Positions 16,940 to 24,770 of a DNA stretch of 64,000 bases are shown here, piece by piece. This DNA is from Marivivens donghaensis. Lineage in GTDB: Bacteria > Pseudomonadota > Alphaproteobacteria > Rhodobacterales > Rhodobacteraceae. Each line of letters opens with the position of its first letter. Position 1 is the stretch's first letter. A program made the translations under genes and the position numbers. The stretch is from positions 124,001 through 188,000 of the forward strand of contig NZ_JALNPR010000003.1 of the NCBI RefSeq assembly GCF_023541015.1. Direction: 5' to 3'. Below the pieces are notes generated by a model that had not been told where the DNA came from, made no database searches, and worked only from the letters and a program-made list of their open reading frames with translations.

Positions 16940-17737
16940 TTACAGACCCATCGCCGACTTGATCTGGTCAATCACGCCTTGAACCATCTCAGGGTTATTA
17001 CCGGCAGCCTCAACCGCAGTAACGAGTTGGGTCTTAATGCCATCAGACAGCGACGACCCTTCAATCAGGGCGGTTACTTTGGCTGGGTCAAAGTTCTCGA
17101 CCGAGAGAATGGCAGACGGGTCCAGCGCGCCAAGTGCACCTGTCGCGGTTTCCATCAAGCTACCTGCGCTCGTGGTCACATCAGTTGCAGCCTGAACTGC
17201 AGTCTCAGTCGCTGCATCAACGGCCTCAGTTGCGGCGTCCGCAGCCTCAGTTGCAGCGGTCGTTGCGGTGTCAGCAGCCTCAGTTGCGGCGGTGGTTGCC
17301 ATATCAGCCGCAGCCGTTGCAGCCTCGGTCGCGCCTCCTACCGCATCCGTTGCAGCAGTCGCAGCGGCATCAACAGCTTCAGTCGCAGCGGTCGTCGCAG
17401 CGTCGGCAGCCTCAGTCGCGGCGGTTGCAGCTTCTTCAACAGCGGCAGCAGCGGCCTCTGCTGCTGCCTCAGCGGCTTCAGTAGCTGCAGTTGCGGCTTC
17501 AGTTGCAGCGTCAGTCGCAGCTTCTGCAGCCTCGGTCGCGGATTCAACTGCATCAGTGGCGGCCTCAGCGGCGGCGTCGGCTGCATCCGTTGCAGCACCA
17601 GCGGCATCATCAGCAACTTCGGCAGCAATACCGACCAGACCTTTTACGGCTTCAACAGGTGTCCGACCGTTGGCGGCAAATTCATAACCGAAAAAGCCGA
17701 GAATCGCGGCGACCACAATAATAACAAACGCTCTCAT
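16940..17737 (-). CDS. Membrane-anchored Ala/Thr-rich 11-residue repeat protein, 265 aa
   Basis: Function unknown. One N-terminal membrane segment (residues 3-17, FVIIVVAAILGFFGY) is followed by a short linker (TPVEAVKGLVG), a low-complexity region (about 49-187), and a non-repetitive C-terminal domain (about 190-265, ending IDQIKSAMGL) that I believe is shared with hypothetical proteins of other Rhodobacteraceae. The repeat region is made of 11-residue units such as ATEAADAATTA, ATEAVDAAATA and ATEAADTATTA, predicted to form one long acidic helix or coiled coil. The ATG at 17737 has AAGGAC upstream; a frame reaching 17806 is not supported. It is divergent from infC and has its own terminator. 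Periplasmic spacer, envelope-stress or surface-binding roles are only possibilities. Confidence 0.8.
   Translation of the reverse strand: MRAFVIIVVAAILGFFGYEFAANGRTPVEAVKGLVGIAAEVADDAAGAATDAADAAAEAATDAVESATEAAEAATDAATEAATAATEAAEAAAEAAAAAVEEAATAATEAADAATTAATEAVDAAATAATDAVGGATEAATAAADMATTAATEAADTATTAATEAADAATEAVDAATETAVQAATDVTTSAGSLMETATGALGALDPSAILSVENFDPAKVTALIEGSSLSDGIKTQLVTAVEAAGNNPEMVQGVIDQIKSAMGL
17177..17593 (-). repeat. 33-bp / 11-residue tandem repeats within the alanine-rich gene
   Basis: About twelve degenerate 33-bp units encode the 11-residue pattern A-T-x-A-(A/V)-(D/E)-x-A-(T)-x-A, with one three-residue slip near residues 82-84. The bias leaves open frames on both strands, so the other frames here are by-products. 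Confidence 0.8.
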
Positions 17738-17933
17738 AATATCGTCCTTCCAAACTACAGATCGGCCCCAACTCAGGCCCCCATGCGTGTAATGGCACGA
17801 CATCACGCAACTTTAAAGTCACATGTGGCGCTGAATTACTACGACCTTGTGGCAAACGCATTTGCGGGTTGCGGAAAATCGCAGCCAAGACTAGGTTGCG
17901 TGCCAAATTACAACCGCCGAAAGGACTAAGGCC

Positions 17934-18479
17934 ATAGCCCGCAGACCTCATAACGCACCGCCGGTGCGTGACACTGGACCCCGTATCAATGAACGCATTC
18001 GGTGCCCCGAAATCCGCCTCATCGGCGCCGAAGGAGAGAACGTCGGCGTTGTAACGCCAGCGCAAGCGCTCCAAATGGCGGAAGAGGCTGGTTTAGACCT
18101 CGTAGAAATATCGCCTAACGCGACGCCGCCCGTGTGTAAGATCATGGACTTCGGCAAGTTCAAATATGAACAGCAGAAGAAAGAGGCTGAAGCGCGCAAG
18201 AAGCAGAAGATCATCGAGATCAAAGAGGTCAAGTTCCGCCCCGGTACAGACAAGCACGACTATGACGTTAAAATGCGTTCCGTGCTCAAGTTCCTTGGCA
18301 ATGGCGACAAGGTCAAAGTGACCCTGCGATTCCGTGGCCGCGAAATGGCGCACCAAGATTTGGGCCGCCAACTGCTGGAACAGATCGCTGCGGACATCAC
18401 CGAATTCGGCAAGATCGAGAACATGCCGAAAATGGAAGGCCGCCAGATGGTCATGATGATCGGGCCGCTTCCGAAGTAA
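17934..18479 (+). CDS. infC: Translation initiation factor IF-3, 181 aa, probable AUA start
   Basis: IF-3 binds the 30S subunit, prevents premature 50S joining and proofreads the initiator tRNA and start codon. Both domains are present: IF3_N ([20 protein letters not shown]) and IF3_C ([19 protein letters not shown] to MIGPLPK), joined by the Lys/Glu-rich linker helix. The family N-terminus [18 protein letters not shown] is encoded in frame upstream of the GTG at 17964 and begins at ATA 17934, with AAGGA 8 nt before it. A rare start codon is known for infC, where IF-3 represses its own translation by rejecting it. The conventional GTG start at 17964 would remove ten conserved residues. A terminator follows. 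Confidence 0.9.
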   Translation: MARRPHNAPPVRDTGPRINERIRCPEIRLIGAEGENVGVVTPAQALQMAEEAGLDLVEISPNATPPVCKIMDFGKFKYEQQKKEAEARKKQKIIEIKEVKFRPGTDKHDYDVKMRSVLKFLGNGDKVKVTLRFRGREMAHQDLGRQLLEQIAADITEFGKIENMPKMEGRQMVMMIGPLPK

Positions 18480-18498
18480 GCTTCGGACAATCGAATGA

Positions 18499-18526
18499 GA
18501 AAGCCGCCTTTTCGGGCGGCTTTTTT
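18499..18526. terminator. Intrinsic terminator after infC
   Basis: AAGCCGCC, loop TTTTC, GGGCGGCTT followed by T6. It separates infC from the convergent molybdopterin-binding gene, whose stop codon begins 5 bp later. Confidence 0.88.
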
Positions 18527-18530
18527 CGTT

Positions 18531-19523
18531 TCAGCCTTCGCGTGGGCGAGGACGCGTCGGGATTTCCTTGAGCAATCCCCCTACCCCCATGGCCGAGATT
18601 TCGGCATCTCCGATGGGTACGCCACATATCACGCGTTCGAGCACCCAGTCCGCCCCATTCAGCGCAGGGGATCGCGCACACCCAGGAAGCCCAATGACAG
18701 GACGATTGCCGACTTTGCCAAGGAACAGCAGGTTTCCCGGATCCACTGGCATCCCAAAACGAGTCACCTTGCCACCAGCCAACCGCACAGCCGAGGGCGC
18801 AACATCCATCGGATCAGAGGTCGCAGAGGCTGTCAGGATCAGCACAACATCGCCCGAAGCCTCGGCAATCGCAGCCGTAATATCCTCCGTCCGATGAGGC
18901 ACCACAACCCGTTCAGTCAGCGCCATATTGAGGCGGAACAGACGACCGTTAGTCGCACGCCGCCCCTTATCAGACGGGATTTCGTCGGTCGTGCGGGTCT
19001 CGATCAGCGTCGCCGTCTTATACTGTGGCGGACGGATGTGAATCGCGGAACGGGCGGCTTCGACCGCCGGGTTCAGCGCATCCTCGGGCACGCCGTAGGA
19101 AATGATCTTGACCGTCCCGATCATCGTATCGGGGTCGCATCGATGCCACGCAGGGACCGTGGCGAGGGTGATCATGGGGTGAACCGCGTTAAGTGCATTC
19201 ACGGCATCCACATTGATCTCAGCGACACCCGCGCCCGTCGCAATGAGGTTCACACGACCCGTCGTTGCCTTAGACAGGCGCAGTCCTTGCGCCTCTGGGT
19301 TAGGAACCAAAGCCTGCGCGAGCCGTGTTGCTGCCTCGTCCTCGTGAATATCGTCTGCCTCGAGCCGCGCAACGATCACTTCGTCCATGCCCAGCGCCGC
19401 GAGCTGCGCAATGTCATCCTCAGTTAACCATCGCCCCTTAGCCAATTTGCCTTTGGGCAAAGCGATGGAATGGGCGAGGATCGTGCCGAGGGCGTCAGCT
19501 AAAGGAACAGGCCCGAATATCAT
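18531..19523 (-). CDS. Molybdopterin-binding domain protein (MoeA/MogA-like), 330 aa
   Basis: Contains a MoCF_biosynth-type fold: DVVLILTASATSDPMDVAPSAVR, GMPVDPGNLLFLGKVGNRPVIGLPGCARSPALNGADW correspond to the molybdopterin-binding motifs, with the GLPGCARSP loop characteristic. The N-terminal 150 residues are divergent. In this family such proteins handle or insert molybdenum cofactor. It is the last gene of a four-gene minus-strand run (MoxR ATPase, VWA protein, XdhC, this gene), overlapping XdhC by 4 bp. That context points to cofactor delivery to a molybdenum hydroxylase, though no such enzyme is in the window. Specific function inferred. Confidence 0.83.
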   Translation of the reverse strand: MIFGPVPLADALGTILAHSIALPKGKLAKGRWLTEDDIAQLAALGMDEVIVARLEADDIHEDEAATRLAQALVPNPEAQGLRLSKATTGRVNLIATGAGVAEINVDAVNALNAVHPMITLATVPAWHRCDPDTMIGTVKIISYGVPEDALNPAVEAARSAIHIRPPQYKTATLIETRTTDEIPSDKGRRATNGRLFRLNMALTERVVVPHRTEDITAAIAEASGDVVLILTASATSDPMDVAPSAVRLAGGKVTRFGMPVDPGNLLFLGKVGNRPVIGLPGCARSPALNGADWVLERVICGVPIGDAEISAMGVGGLLKEIPTRPRPREG

Positions 19524-20491
19524 CCTTTACGCAGCCTTTCGGTGATTTGGGCCATGATGCTGACCGCAATCTCTGCAGGCGATTTGGCCCCGATATTCAG
19601 TCCAACCGGCGCATGGATGCTGGCAATCTGGTCGTCCGTAAAACCGTCCGCCTTTAGCCGTTCGACCCGTTTCGCATGGGTGCGTGTGGACCCGAGACAT
19701 CCGAGGTAGAACACATCAGAGCCCAGCGCTGCACGGATCGCAGGATCATCTAGCTTCGGATCATGGGTCAGTGTGACAACCGCCGTCCTCGGGTCGAGCC
19801 CGATCTTCTCCATCGCCTCATCTGGCCAATCATCGGAAATCACCTCATTCGGGAAGCGATCTTCGGAGCCAAAAACAGGACGCGGATCGACCAAGATCGG
19901 GTCATAACCACAGGCGCGGGCCATTTGCACAAGAGGTTGGGCGATATGCACGGCACCGACCACAATCATCCGAAGCGGCGGGTTGTGGATGGCAATAAAG
20001 GTCTGGCCGTCCTCCTCAACGCCCGACTTATCGCCACGGAACCGATCTTCACGTTGGGCAAAGCCATCCAGCCGCCGCGCCCCCGTTTCCAGATCCGCGA
20101 CATAGGCCACGGCCTCGCGCCGCGCGCGGCGGGCAACAAGATCGGCCAAGAGGTCCTCGTGTAACGTTTCACCACCGACAGGTTCGACCAGTACACGAAT
20201 GCGCCCACCACAGGCCAATCCCACGGCAAAGGCCGTGTCATCGCTGACGCCAAAATCCAGCAATCGGGCCTTACCATCTTCGATCGCGTCGAAACTCTCG
20301 GTGATCACCGCGCCTTCGACACACCCGCCCGAGACAGAGCCTTCCATCGCGCCGTCACGGTCAACGACCAGTTGTGACCCGATTGGACGCGGCGCGGAGC
20401 CCCAAGTTTCCACCACCGTTGCCAATACAGCGCCACGGCCAGACCGATGCCAGTCGAGCGCCAAGGCGGGAATGTCTGTCTTATCGGTCAC
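19520..20491 (-). CDS. XdhC/CoxF family molybdenum-enzyme maturation protein, 323 aa
   Basis: XdhC-type proteins bind molybdopterin and deliver the sulfurated cofactor to xanthine dehydrogenase or aerobic CO-dehydrogenase-like enzymes. The N-terminal XdhC_CoxI domain has VVETWGSAPRPIGSQLVV and SGGCVEGAV with the conserved Cys, and ACGGRIRVLVEP. The C-terminal XdhC_C Rossmann part has the conserved PRPVFG, LTHDPKLDDPAI and YLGCLGSTRTHAKR. It lies 2 bp after the VWA gene and overlaps the next gene by 4 bp. This fits CoxF in a coxDEF module. Confidence 0.92.
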   Translation of the reverse strand: MTDKTDIPALALDWHRSGRGAVLATVVETWGSAPRPIGSQLVVDRDGAMEGSVSGGCVEGAVITESFDAIEDGKARLLDFGVSDDTAFAVGLACGGRIRVLVEPVGGETLHEDLLADLVARRARREAVAYVADLETGARRLDGFAQREDRFRGDKSGVEEDGQTFIAIHNPPLRMIVVGAVHIAQPLVQMARACGYDPILVDPRPVFGSEDRFPNEVISDDWPDEAMEKIGLDPRTAVVTLTHDPKLDDPAIRAALGSDVFYLGCLGSTRTHAKRVERLKADGFTDDQIASIHAPVGLNIGAKSPAEIAVSIMAQITERLRKG

Positions 20492-20493
20492 CG

Positions 20494-21753
20494 CTACCTC
20501 CCCATCATCGCCATGAGGCGATCCTTTTCCCCAGTATCATCGCCGCGCGCGATGGCATCCGCCAGCCCCTGAAGCGAGGCTATGTTATGCCCAGCGCGGA
20601 AACTGGTAACATGGGGCAACATTTCCATAATTCCACGGGCCTTGGGGGCGAATCCCTCCCAACGGAGCAAGGGATTGAGCCAAATAAGTTGCCGCGAAGA
20701 CAAATGCAGTCGCTCCATCGCCTTGCCCAAGCCGCCTTCAGGGTCGCGGTCCAGACCGTCGGTGATTAACAGCACCACAGCGCCCTGCCCTAGAACGCGC
20801 CGCGACCAGTCGCGGTTGAAACGGTCGATACACTCACCGATCCGCGTGCCACCTTCCCAGTCCTGCGCTTCGGACCCCGCTGCCGCCAATGCCGCATCCA
20901 CATCGCGATGTTTCAGGTGGCGCGTGATGTTGGTGAGGCGCGTGCCAAAGGTGAATGCATGCACCTTGGCCCAGCCTTGGCCTTTGGCGTTCGATACGGC
21001 GTGAAGGAAATGCAAAACGGCCCGCGAATATTGCGACATGGACCCGGAAATATCGCAGATCACCACGAGGTTCGGATAACGCTCACGTTTCTTGCGCGTC
21101 TCAAAAGAGGTGATTTCCCCGCCTTGCCGCATGGCCCGCCGCATCGTGGCCCGCCAATCGGCGATATCGCCATAGCCCGCGACGGTCCTGCGTGATTTAA
21201 TCGGGCGCACAGGTAATGTCATGCGGGCAAGGATGCGCTTCGCCTCTGCCATTTCCTCTGTGCTCATCTGCTCAAAATCGAGGGACTGTAGCTTTTCCTC
21301 GGTCGAAATCGTTTTCGAAGCATCAACGTCGATCAAGGCCTCTTCGTTCGGCTCTTCGTCCTCTTCCTTCGGCATTGGGATATTTTGATCATCCAGTAAT
21401 GCCTCCGCCGCGCGCTTTTCCCCTGCTTTGGCTTTGCGTTCTTCTTGAACGCCACGCACAGAGGGCAGCATCATCGACATCATATGTTCGAGGTATCGCG
21501 GATCACGCCAATAGAGGCGGAACACCTGACCAAAGACCACACGATGTTCGGGGCGTGAACAGAAGCATGCCTCTAGCGTCCAGTAGAAATCGTTCTTTTC
21601 CGTAAAGCCCGCAGCCTCAACCGCCCGAATGGCGTCAATCACTCGCCCAGGGCCGACAGGCAGCCCAGCCTTGCGCAGAGCACGGGCAAAGTGCGTGATA
21701 TTCTGCGCGAGCTTCCCATCTTCGGGGATAGAGAGCGGGATATATTCAGCCAT
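20494..21753 (-). CDS. VWA-domain protein, CoxE type, 419 aa
   Basis: A cytosolic von Willebrand A-domain protein of the CoxE family, which works with a MoxR-type AAA+ ATPase in assembly of metalloenzyme active sites. The MIDAS metal site is intact: ICDISGSMSQYSRAV (DxSxS, near residue 233), the Thr/Gly region GGTRIGECIDRF and LLITDGLDRD. The N-terminal half is helical with a charged linker (KEEDEEPNEEALIDVD, near 120-135). It sits 9 bp after the MoxR ATPase gene and 2 bp before xdhC, as in coxDEF clusters. Confidence 0.9.
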   Translation of the reverse strand: MAEYIPLSIPEDGKLAQNITHFARALRKAGLPVGPGRVIDAIRAVEAAGFTEKNDFYWTLEACFCSRPEHRVVFGQVFRLYWRDPRYLEHMMSMMLPSVRGVQEERKAKAGEKRAAEALLDDQNIPMPKEEDEEPNEEALIDVDASKTISTEEKLQSLDFEQMSTEEMAEAKRILARMTLPVRPIKSRRTVAGYGDIADWRATMRRAMRQGGEITSFETRKKRERYPNLVVICDISGSMSQYSRAVLHFLHAVSNAKGQGWAKVHAFTFGTRLTNITRHLKHRDVDAALAAAGSEAQDWEGGTRIGECIDRFNRDWSRRVLGQGAVVLLITDGLDRDPEGGLGKAMERLHLSSRQLIWLNPLLRWEGFAPKARGIMEMLPHVTSFRAGHNIASLQGLADAIARGDDTGEKDRLMAMMGR

Positions 21754-21762
21754 GAACGACCA

Positions 21763-22668
21763 TCACGCCGGAGCGAGTTCGGCACGTGCGTCTTTGAGGA
21801 TACGCTGCGCCTCTGACCCTTCTATGCGGGCAATGTCGTCCTGATATTTCAGGATGGCCCCCAGCGTATCGGCAATCACCTCTGGCGACAGGTCGATCAC
21901 ATCCAAGGCGAGCAAACATTTCGCCCAATCAATGGTCTCTGCCACGCCGGGTTTTTTGAACAGATCTTCGGTGCGCAGCTTTTGAACAAAGGCGACGACC
22001 TCACGGCTCAGGGTCTCTTGGGCTTCTGGCGCACGGGCATTGAGGATTTCCAACTCTCGATCAAAGGTCGGATAATCGACCCAGTGGTAGAGGCAGCGCC
22101 GCTTCAATGCGTCGTGAACCTCGCGCGTGCGGTTCGAGGTCAGGATCACAATGGGCGGTTCGGGGGCTTTAATCGTGCCGAGTTCGGGCACCGTCACCTG
22201 AAAATCAGAGAGCGCCTCTAGTAGAAACGCCTCGAACGGTTCATCTGTGCGGTCGATTTCGTCGATCAATAGAACAGGCGCGCCGCCCTCTTGGGGACGC
22301 ATCGCTTGCAAGAGCGGACGTTCAATCAGGTATTCCTCGGTAAAGAGTTCGGATTTCAGTTCCGACCGATCGGCCCCGCCTGTCGCTTCTGCCGTGCGGA
22401 TCGCGATCATCTGTTCGGCAAAGTTCCATTCATACACCGCAGAGGCCGCGTCCAGACCTTCGTAGCATTGAAGACGGATCAATTTACGGCCAAGAGACGC
22501 AGCGATCGCTTTAGCGATTTCGGTTTTACCCGTGCCTGCCTCACCTTCGAGAAAGAGCGGACGGCCGAGTTTCAGGGATAAGAACACCACCGTCGCTAAG
22601 GCGCGGCCGCATACGTAGTCCTGACCGGCCAGAATCGTCTGGACGTCGTCGATACTGTCGATCTGCAT
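21763..22668 (-). CDS. MoxR-family AAA+ ATPase, CoxD type, 301 aa
   Basis: An AAA+ chaperone-like ATPase. Walker A is LFLEGEAGTGKTEIAKA (near residues 38-54), Walker B is VLLIDEIDRTDEPFEAFLLEAL, and sensor 1 is VILTSNRTREVHDALKRRC. In carboxydotrophs CoxD helps build the copper-sulfur-molybdenum site of CO dehydrogenase; paralogues serve other molybdenum hydroxylases. It is the first gene of the four-gene maturation operon, so the promoter should lie in the 136 bp between it and the divergent pyrC. Confidence 0.92.
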   Translation of the reverse strand: MQIDSIDDVQTILAGQDYVCGRALATVVFLSLKLGRPLFLEGEAGTGKTEIAKAIAASLGRKLIRLQCYEGLDAASAVYEWNFAEQMIAIRTAEATGGADRSELKSELFTEEYLIERPLLQAMRPQEGGAPVLLIDEIDRTDEPFEAFLLEALSDFQVTVPELGTIKAPEPPIVILTSNRTREVHDALKRRCLYHWVDYPTFDRELEILNARAPEAQETLSREVVAFVQKLRTEDLFKKPGVAETIDWAKCLLALDVIDLSPEVIADTLGAILKYQDDIARIEGSEAQRILKDARAELAPA

Positions 22669-22804
22669 AGTTTCCTCCGTTTGGGGTATGCTGCACCGCT
22701 GACACGAGGCGTCAAGTCATGCCTTGGTCGCAGAGGCATTTTTCGGCCCGAAAAGCCTTTATCCCCCTATGGCGCGGTGCGGGACAAAGGTGTAAAGACA
22801 GCCC

Positions 22805-23857
22805 ATGACCGATACAGCCCTCACCCGCCTGACCATCCGCCGCCCCGATGACTGGCACCTTCACCTTCGTGACGGTGCGATGCTTGAGGGCGTTCTCCCG
22901 CATACCGCTGCGCATTTCGGCCGCGCGATTGTGATGCCGAACCTCGTGCCTCCTGTTGTGACTGGTGCGCAGGCCGCAGCCTACCGCGAGCGGATCATGG
23001 CGGCATTGCCTGAGGGCATGTCGTTCCAGCCTCTGATGGTTCTCTACCTCACCGAAGAAACCGATCCAGAGGATGTTGCAGCAGCACATGCCGCTGGCAT
23101 CGCAACCTCGGTCAAGCTCTACCCTGCGGGTGCGACGACCAACTCCGCCTCGGGTGTGCGCGACTTTGATAAGGTCCGTCCCGTGCTCGAAAAGATGGCA
23201 GAGATCGGTATGCCGCTCTGCGTTCATGGCGAAGTCACCGACAGCGACATCGACATTTTCGACCGCGAAGCTGTGTTCATTGATCGCGTTCTGCACCCCA
23301 TCCGCAAGAAAGTGCCCGATCTGCGCGTCGTAATGGAACACGTCACCACCCAAGACGCGGTGGACTATGTCCGGGACCACCATAAGAACCTCGGCGCGAC
23401 GATCACCACGCACCACCTGATTATCAACCGCAACCACATCCTCGCGGGCGGGATCAAACCGCATTACTACTGCCTTCCCGTGGCAAAGCGTGAACAACAC
23501 CGCATTGCACTGGTTGAGGCTGCGACCTCTGGCGATGAACGGTTCTTCCTCGGAACGGATTCGGCACCGCACACGGACCCCGCAAAACTACAGGCCTGTG
23601 GTTGCGCTGGTTGCTTTACCGCACCGAACACCATGTCTTGTCTGGCAGAAGTGTTTGAGGCCGCGGGCAAGCTGAAAAACCTAGAGGCCTTCGCGTCCAA
23701 GAACGGACCGAAATTCTATGGCCTCCCTGTGAACGAAGAGACCATTACCCTCGTCAAAGGGGAACCGGTCGCCTATCCGGACCGCATTGAGACAGGCGCC
23801 GGTCCAGTCACCGTATTTGATGCCGGCTTCCCGCTACACTGGCGTGTTGAGGCCTAA
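22805..23857 (+). CDS. pyrC: Dihydroorotase (class II), 350 aa
   Basis: Catalyses the reversible cyclisation of carbamoyl-aspartate to dihydroorotate in pyrimidine synthesis. The class II signature is present: [13 protein letters not shown] (HxH metal ligands, residues about 18-20), the carboxylated lysine in [13 protein letters not shown], His ligands in VHGEVTD and [10 protein letters not shown], the THHLIINRN segment and the catalytic Asp in [10 protein letters not shown]. Length agrees with the family. It is followed 45 bp later by pyrE on the same strand; the two form a pyrimidine operon. It is divergent from the MoxR-type gene. Confidence 0.97.
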   Translation: MTDTALTRLTIRRPDDWHLHLRDGAMLEGVLPHTAAHFGRAIVMPNLVPPVVTGAQAAAYRERIMAALPEGMSFQPLMVLYLTEETDPEDVAAAHAAGIATSVKLYPAGATTNSASGVRDFDKVRPVLEKMAEIGMPLCVHGEVTDSDIDIFDREAVFIDRVLHPIRKKVPDLRVVMEHVTTQDAVDYVRDHHKNLGATITTHHLIINRNHILAGGIKPHYYCLPVAKREQHRIALVEAATSGDERFFLGTDSAPHTDPAKLQACGCAGCFTAPNTMSCLAEVFEAAGKLKNLEAFASKNGPKFYGLPVNEETITLVKGEPVAYPDRIETGAGPVTVFDAGFPLHWRVEA

Positions 23858-23902
23858 AAACCGGACCTCCGGTAAAACCTACAAAACCAATAAGGACGTG
23901 CG

Positions 23903-24577
23903 ATGATCCCCTCTTCCTATCCGACCAAAGCCGAAATGGCGAAACTCAGCGCTGGAATGCTGCTGGAAATCGGCGCAATCCACTTTAACGCAGAAGAGCC
24001 GTTCACCCACGCTTCTGGCAAGAAGGCCCCGACTTATATCGACTGCCGCAAGCTGATCTCTTTCCCACGCATCCGTTCGACTTTGATGGATTTCCTCTCT
24101 GTTTCGATCATGCGCGAAGCGGGCTTTGAAGCCTTCGACAACATTGCTGGCGGTGAAACCGCAGGTATCCCCTTTGCAGCGCTGGTGGCTGAACGTCTGG
24201 CACTGCCGATGACCTACGTTCGCAAAAAGCCCAAAGGTTATGGCCGCAATGCCCGCATCGAAGGTGCGATGACCGAAGGCCAGCGCGTTCTCTTGGTTGA
24301 AGACCTGACTACTGACGGCGGCTCTAAACTGTCGTTCGTTGATGCGATCCGTGACACAGGTGCGACCTGTTCCGCGACTGCCGTCATTTTCTACTACGGC
24401 ATCTTTGAAGGTGTTGAGAAAACGCTCGGCGATCACGGCGTTCAACTGATCCACCTCTGCACATGGTGGGACGTCCTCGAAGTGGCGAAAGAACGCGGTG
24501 CGTTTGACGCAAACACCCTCTCCGAGGTCGAGTCGTATCTGCGCGATCCAGCGGGCTGGGCTGCGGCACGCGCCTAA
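23903..24577 (+). CDS. pyrE: Orotate phosphoribosyltransferase, 224 aa
   Basis: Joins orotate to PRPP to give OMP. The PRPP-binding loop is [26 protein letters not shown], and the [14 protein letters not shown] loop carries catalytic lysines. The start at ATG 23903 has AAGGACG upstream. It follows pyrC and is closed by an intrinsic terminator at 24585-24613. Confidence 0.95.
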   Translation: MIPSSYPTKAEMAKLSAGMLLEIGAIHFNAEEPFTHASGKKAPTYIDCRKLISFPRIRSTLMDFLSVSIMREAGFEAFDNIAGGETAGIPFAALVAERLALPMTYVRKKPKGYGRNARIEGAMTEGQRVLLVEDLTTDGGSKLSFVDAIRDTGATCSATAVIFYYGIFEGVEKTLGDHGVQLIHLCTWWDVLEVAKERGAFDANTLSEVESYLRDPAGWAAARA

Positions 24578-24584
24578 TTATTTA

Positions 24585-24613
24585 GAGGGCGGCAGGAAAC
24601 TGCCGCCCTTTTG
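24585..24613 (+). terminator. Intrinsic terminator after pyrE
   Basis: GGGCGGCAG, GAAA tetraloop, CTGCCGCCC, then TTTT. It starts about 10 bp after the pyrE stop codon. Confidence 0.9.
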
Positions 24614-24770
24614 CTATCCAGATATGGGTGTCGCTATTTTCGCCCCAACCAGATAGAGTATCCACCAAGGATACCCACAGGCCATCCACAGGGTTATACA
24701 TTTTGCCCTTCACGGCCGAATTGGCTATCACACTTGGACCAGGTTTCAGGGCAGTTTGGGTGCAATAAAA

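Noticed and set aside
17177-17593. Possible CRISPR or intergenic repeat array
   Set aside because: Repeats are degenerate, contiguous without spacers and in phase with a coding frame.
17134-17687. Several open frames opposite or overlapping the alanine-rich repeat gene
   Set aside because: The 33-bp GC-rich repeats leave all frames open; only the minus-strand frame with membrane anchor, ribosome site and terminator is real.
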